Origin: Opitutales bacterium
Lineage (GTDB): Bacteria; Verrucomicrobiota; Verrucomicrobiia; Opitutales; T3Sed10-336
Assembly (NCBI GenBank): GCA_007132315.1
Contig: SLOW01000096.1
Span: 1-8,722, forward strand
Length of the DNA: 8,722 nt
Direction: 5' to 3'
The notes under the pieces were generated by a model. It did not search any database, was not told the origin of the DNA, and worked only from the letters and a program-made list of their open reading frames with translations. Shown here piece after piece: positions 5,231 to 8,722 of this stretch. A program made the position numbers and the translations under genes. Positions within the stretch are counted from its first letter, which is position 1. Every line of letters starts with the position of its first letter.

Positions 5231-6724
5231 ATGAACGCGAACGCGAATAACAACGGAAGAGGATTCTGGGGCTCCCGCTTTGCCTTCGTCCTGGCGGCGG
5301 CCGGATCGGCCGTCGGGCTGGGTAACATCTGGGGGTTCCCCACCGCCGCGGCCCAGCACGGGGGCGGCGGATTCGTCCTGATCTACATCCTGTGCATTCT
5401 CCTGGTCGGGCTCCCCGTAATGCTGGCCGAAATGGTAATCGGCCGCGCCGGGGAGAAAAACCCGGTTGGCGCCCTGAAACACCTGAAGAAAGGAACCCCC
5501 TGGTACCTGGTCGGCGTGCTCGGGGTGATGACCGGTTTCGTCATCCTCTCGTTTTACACGGTGATCGCGGGCTGGACCGTCTTCTACTTCATCCAGGCGG
5601 CCGGAGGCGCGCTCACCGTGCCGGAGGGCACGGACAGCGCCGAATACTTCGGCGAGATGTTCACCGCGATGACCGCCAACCCCGGATACGAGATTCTGTT
5701 CGTCGCCATCTTCATGCTGGCCACCATTTCCATCGTGGCGGCGGGCGTGCAGAAGGGGATCGAGCGGGCGGTCAAAGTGATGATGCCCCTGCTCTTTCTG
5801 CTGCTGGTGTTTCTCATTACCCGCTCGGTCACGCTGGAAGGCGGTACCGAGGGACTCCGGTTCTACCTGATTCCCGATTTCGGCGCCATCAACCGGGAGG
5901 TTCTGGTGCTGGCGCTCGGACAGGCCTTTTTCTCGCTGAGCCTGGGTATGGGAGTCATGATCACTTACGGCAGCTACCTGCGCAAGGAGGAGTGCCTGCC
6001 TTCATCGGCCGGCTATGTGGTCACCACGGATACCCTCATCGCCATCTTCGCCGGGCTCATCGTCTTCCCGGTTATCTTCTTCATGGCGGTGACCCAGGGC
6101 GCCGACCACGCGGGGCTGGTCGAAGCCAGCGGTCCGGGCCTGGTGTTCGTGGTCTTCCCGCAGATCCTGAGCGAGCTGCCCGGCGGCGCGTTCGCCACCG
6201 CCGTGTTCGGCAGCGCGTTTTTCCTGCTGCTGGCCATCGCCGCGCTGACTTCGGCCATCAGTTTGTTGGAGGTGGTGACCGCCCACTTCATCGACGACTG
6301 GAAAATCCCCCGCCATAAAGCCGCCTGGGGCCTGGGCGGGATCATTTTCCTGCTCGCCATCCCGTCGGCCCTGAGCATGGGGGCCGTCCGCTGGTTGTCG
6401 GAAGGTGTTTTCGGGATGTCCCTGTTCGACTTCCTGTACATGCTCACCTTCCAGTTTTTCCTCCCGCTGGGGGCTCTGGGGCTGGCCGTCTTCGTCGGCT
6501 GGGCCTGGGGGCTGAAAAAAGCCTCGGCCGAAATCCAGACGGGCACGCCCAATTTTAGACTGGAAAAAGTCTGGCACGTCATGATCCGGTATGTCGCGCC
6601 GATCGCGATCCTGATTATTGTGGCGACCCAGTTCGTGGACGTGTTCGGCGGAGAGTCCGGTGAGGACGCTTCGGAAGAACCGCCGGCGGCCGAATCGTCC
6701 GCGGAATCGAACGGGCCGAATTGA
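5231..6724 (+). CDS. Sodium-dependent symporter of the NSS (SNF) family
   Basis: This is a secondary transporter that uses the sodium gradient to take up a small substrate, most often an amino acid in bacterial members; the substrate cannot be read from the sequence. The 497 residues form about eleven membrane helices (roughly 16-39, 47-69, 92-121, 154-173, 182-199, 224-248, 263-287, 318-350, 364-386, 396-425 and 449-470), as in bacterial relatives such as MhsT and Tyt1. Helix 1 carries the broken-helix signature AGSAVGLGNIWGFP (24-37). Helix 6 has QAFFSLSLGMGVMITYGSYL (231-250). Helix 8 has AALTSAIS (337-344), whose T340-S341 correspond to Na2-site residues of LeuT. The LeuT gating arginine R30 is replaced by G35, while an aspartate at the helix 10 gate (D400) is present. 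The tail after 472 is hydrophilic and rich in Glu and Ser. The ATG at 5231 is 63 bases after the RNase stop; no Shine-Dalgarno is seen. Confidence 0.93.
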   Translation: MNANANNNGRGFWGSRFAFVLAAAGSAVGLGNIWGFPTAAAQHGGGGFVLIYILCILLVGLPVMLAEMVIGRAGEKNPVGALKHLKKGTPWYLVGVLGVMTGFVILSFYTVIAGWTVFYFIQAAGGALTVPEGTDSAEYFGEMFTAMTANPGYEILFVAIFMLATISIVAAGVQKGIERAVKVMMPLLFLLLVFLITRSVTLEGGTEGLRFYLIPDFGAINREVLVLALGQAFFSLSLGMGVMITYGSYLRKEECLPSSAGYVVTTDTLIAIFAGLIVFPVIFFMAVTQGADHAGLVEASGPGLVFVVFPQILSELPGGAFATAVFGSAFFLLLAIAALTSAISLLEVVTAHFIDDWKIPRHKAAWGLGGIIFLLAIPSALSMGAVRWLSEGVFGMSLFDFLYMLTFQFFLPLGALGLAVFVGWAWGLKKASAEIQTGTPNFRLEKVWHVMIRYVAPIAILIIVATQFVDVFGGESGEDASEEPPAAESSAESNGPN

Positions 6725-6727
6725 GAC

Positions 6728-6825
6728 CGGTTCCCGGCGGCGCGGATCGGCGACCTGCCCGGTCGGGACCGGGTGGAGACACAAGGCATCCCGCATCGGG
6801 TTACCCGCCGGATTCGGTTCCCGGC
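6728..6825 (+). repeat. 11-base direct repeat CGGTTCCCGGC downstream of the symporter
   Basis: CGGTTCCCGGC occurs at 6728-6738, just after the symporter stop, and again at 6815-6825, about 50 bases before the htpG start. The two copies flank the hairpin at 6755-6776. The copies are exact, but whether they are a binding site pair, a duplication scar or chance in GC-rich DNA is unknown. Confidence 0.4.
6755..6776 (+). repeat. Hairpin after the symporter gene
   Basis: The arms CCCGGT (6758-6763) and ACCGGG (6768-6773) pair perfectly around the loop CGGG. The stem extends outward by two G-T pairs and a C-G pair to 6755 and 6776. It lies 31 bases after the symporter stop codon. Because no T-run follows, it is not a textbook intrinsic terminator. 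It could stabilise the 3' end of the upstream mRNA or weakly pause RNA polymerase before htpG. Confidence 0.45.
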
Positions 6826-6830
6826 CCATT

Positions 6831-6873
6831 TCAATCAATCCAACAATCAATCAACTGACGCGCAATCAGAACC
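6831..6873 (+). promoter_or_regulatory. A/C-rich leader of htpG with CAATCAATC repeats
   Basis: The bases just before the htpG ATG are unusually rich in A, C and T for this window and poor in G. CAATCAATC occurs at 6832-6840 and 6844-6852, and a shorter CAATCA at 6863-6868. There is no Shine-Dalgarno sequence. I see no CIRCE element (TTAGCACTC-N9-GAGTGCTAA) and no clear heat-shock promoter. A low-structure leader of this kind would fit initiation that relies on an open start site and protein S1 rather than anti-Shine-Dalgarno pairing, which is inference. Confidence 0.4.
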
Positions 6874-8722
6874 ATGAGTACATCCACACCACCTGAAAAA
6901 CACACATTCCAAGCCGAAGTTCGCCAACTGCTGGACATCGTCATCAACTCCCTCTACACGGATCGCGAAATCTTCATCCGCGAGCTCGTTTCGAACGCCT
7001 CCGACGCCCTGGAGAAGCTGCGTCACCTCCAGTTGACCGAAAAGGAGGTCTTCGACGACCGGTTGCCCCTCGAGATCAACATCACCACCGACGACACCGC
7101 CGGCACGGTCACCATCCAGGATTTCGGGATCGGCATGACCCGCGACGAACTGGTGGAAAACCTCGGGACGATCGCCCATTCCGGCTCGAAAGCCTTTCTC
7201 CAGGCCATCAAGGAGAGCGGCGGGAATAACGAAAACCTGATCGGCCAGTTCGGCGTCGGTTTCTACAGCACCTTCATGGCCGCCAAACGCGTCAAGGTGT
7301 ACACCCGCTCCTGGCGTCCCGACGAAACCGGCTGGTGCTGGACGAGCGACGGCTCCGGCAGTTACGAGATCGAGCCGGTGGAAGGCCAGCGCCGCGGCTG
7401 CAAGATCGTCGTCGAGCTGCGCGACGAAGCCAAGGAGTTCGCCGGCGCCGACCGCGTCCGCGGCGTCCTGCGCCGCTACTCCAGCTTCGTGCAGTTCCCG
7501 ATCAATCTCAACGGAGAAAAGGTCAACACCGTCCAGGCGCTGTGGCTCCGGAACAAAAACGAGATCACCGACGAGGAGTACAGCGAGTTCTACAAGTTCA
7601 CCGCCAACGCCTTCGACGAGCCGCGACACCGCCTGCACTTCAGCGCGGACGCCCCCATCGCCATCAACGCCCTGCTCTTCACGCCGAAAGACAATCCGGA
7701 ACGGATGGGGTTCGGACGGGTGGACCCCGGCGTCGCACTCCACTGCCGCAAGATACTCATCGACCACCACCCCAAGGGGTTGCTGCCGGACTGGTTGCGC
7801 TTTCTCAAAGGCGTGGTGGACAGCGAAGACCTGCCCCTGAACATCTCCCGCGAAACCATGCAGGACAGCGCGCTGGTCCAAAAGCTGAACCGCCTGCTCG
7901 CGCGCCGTTACCTGAAGTTCCTCGAAGAGGAGGCGGAGAAGCGACCGGAAGATTATGCCGAGTTCTTCCGTCACTTCGGGTTCTTCCTCAAAGAGGGCGC
8001 GGCCACCGACTTCAACCACCGCGAGCAGCTCATTAAACTGCTCCGGTTTGAGTCGAACCTGACCGAGAAAGGCCGGCACACCAGTCTCGCCGACTACCTG
8101 TCGCGGGCCAAAGAGGATCAGCAGGAAATCTACTACCTCTCCGGCCCGAGCCGGGAAGCGATCGAGAACGGCCCCTACCTCGAAGCCTTCAAGGCGCGCA
8201 ACCTGGAAGTCCTTTACCTGCTCGAGCCGGTGGACGAGTTCGTCGTCAACAACCTGCAGGAATTCGAAGGCAAGAAATTCGCTTCCGCCGACCAGGCCGA
8301 CCTCAAACTCGAGGACGCTCCCGCCGCCTCGGGCGAGGCCCTGCCCGAAGACGAGACCCGCGACCTGTGCCGGTGGATGCGCGATCTCTTGGGCGAACGC
8401 GTGGCCGAAGTCGCACCCGGTCAGCGCCTGGTGGACAGTCCGGCACTGGCCCTCAACGCCGACAAAATGATGACACCAACCATGCGCCGCATGATGAAGA
8501 ACATGAACCCCGAGTTCGACGACCAAGCCCGGGTCAATCTCGAGATCAACCCCCGTCACAACCTCATCCGCAGAATCGCCGGAGTCCGGCAAACCGACGA
8601 GAATCTGGCCCGCCTCGCGGTCGAACAGATTTTCGACAACGCTCTGATCTCGGCCGGTTTGTTGGACGACCCCCGGCGCATCGTGGACCGGGTGCACCGG
8701 ATCCTGGAAGCCGCAGTGAAGG
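6874..8722 (+). CDS. htpG: Hsp90-family molecular chaperone HtpG (3' end cut by window edge)
   Basis: HtpG is the cytoplasmic bacterial Hsp90, an ATP-driven dimeric chaperone. The frame runs open from the ATG at 6874 to the window edge: 616 codons without a stop, against 624 in E. coli, so only a short C-terminal tail is missing. The N-terminal ATPase domain has RELVSNASDALEKLR at 36-50 with catalytic E37 and ATP-site N41. D83 lies in QDFGIGMT, where most family members have DNGIGM. The domain also has LGTIAHSGSKAF at 97-108 and the lid-closing glycine stretch GQFGVGFYS at 124-132. The middle domain has DLPLNISRE (319-327) with the ATP-contacting arginine R326. The dimerisation domain has a Met-rich helix (MMTPTMRRMMKNM, 532-544) followed by LEINPRHNLIRRI. 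There is no charged linker of eukaryotic type. The gap of 149 bases to the symporter and the intervening hairpin suggest separate expression. Confidence 0.96.
   Translation, partial: MSTSTPPEKHTFQAEVRQLLDIVINSLYTDREIFIRELVSNASDALEKLRHLQLTEKEVFDDRLPLEINITTDDTAGTVTIQDFGIGMTRDELVENLGTIAHSGSKAFLQAIKESGGNNENLIGQFGVGFYSTFMAAKRVKVYTRSWRPDETGWCWTSDGSGSYEIEPVEGQRRGCKIVVELRDEAKEFAGADRVRGVLRRYSSFVQFPINLNGEKVNTVQALWLRNKNEITDEEYSEFYKFTANAFDEPRHRLHFSADAPIAINALLFTPKDNPERMGFGRVDPGVALHCRKILIDHHPKGLLPDWLRFLKGVVDSEDLPLNISRETMQDSALVQKLNRLLARRYLKFLEEEAEKRPEDYAEFFRHFGFFLKEGAATDFNHREQLIKLLRFESNLTEKGRHTSLADYLSRAKEDQQEIYYLSGPSREAIENGPYLEAFKARNLEVLYLLEPVDEFVVNNLQEFEGKKFASADQADLKLEDAPAASGEALPEDETRDLCRWMRDLLGERVAEVAPGQRLVDSPALALNADKMMTPTMRRMMKNMNPEFDDQARVNLEINPRHNLIRRIAGVRQTDENLARLAVEQIFDNALISAGLLDDPRRIVDRVHRILEAAVK

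Noticed and set aside
6002..6850. Minus-strand open frame opposite the symporter gene
   Set aside because: In-register antisense shadow with low-complexity composition; no start context or domain supports it.
6847..8697. Minus-strand open frame of 616 codons opposite htpG
   Set aside because: In-register antisense shadow. The plus-strand frame encodes a complete set of Hsp90 motifs, and the antisense protein resembles nothing I know.

Overview
This window is a GC-rich stretch of bacterial chromosome carrying six conserved genes and no sign of a mobile element, phage, CRISPR array or RNA gene. Two genes are cut by the window edges: trpS at the left end and htpG at the right end. Codons strongly favour G or C at the third position, and TTA, CTA and TCA are so scarce that long in-register antisense reading frames appear opposite several genes. 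From memory, the RNase E/G protein, with its roughly 70-residue N-terminal extension and its long runs around the S1 and DNase-I-like regions, looks most like homologues from Verrucomicrobiota and relatives (PVC group). This placement is an inference and was not tested by a search.

Layout. On the minus strand, rny (RNase Y, 265-1797) is followed by the start of trpS (1-160), probably as one transcription unit. A divergent intergenic region (1798-2068) separates rny from a plus-strand series: rodA (2069-3298), an RNase E/G gene (3401-5167), an NSS-family sodium symporter (5231-6724) and htpG (6874 to the end). The rodA-to-symporter gaps are short (102 and 63 bases), so co-transcription is plausible. 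The 149-base gap before htpG holds a strong hairpin and a short direct repeat, and htpG may have its own control.

How the genes relate. The theme is growth housekeeping: cell-wall elongation (RodA), bulk mRNA turnover by two different endonucleases (RNase Y and RNase E/G), tRNA charging (TrpS), solute uptake (NSS) and protein folding (HtpG). Having RNase Y and an RNase E/G enzyme on either side of one intergenic region and rodA is the most notable gene-level feature.

I did not find a clearly new biological system. The points that deserve checking are smaller. The rny-rodA intergenic region has three hairpins, each containing the same octamer TGTCCGGC. None of the six start codons has a convincing Shine-Dalgarno sequence. 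The RNase E/G has an N-terminal extension. The symporter lacks the family's usual gating arginine. HtpG has an altered DxGxG motif.
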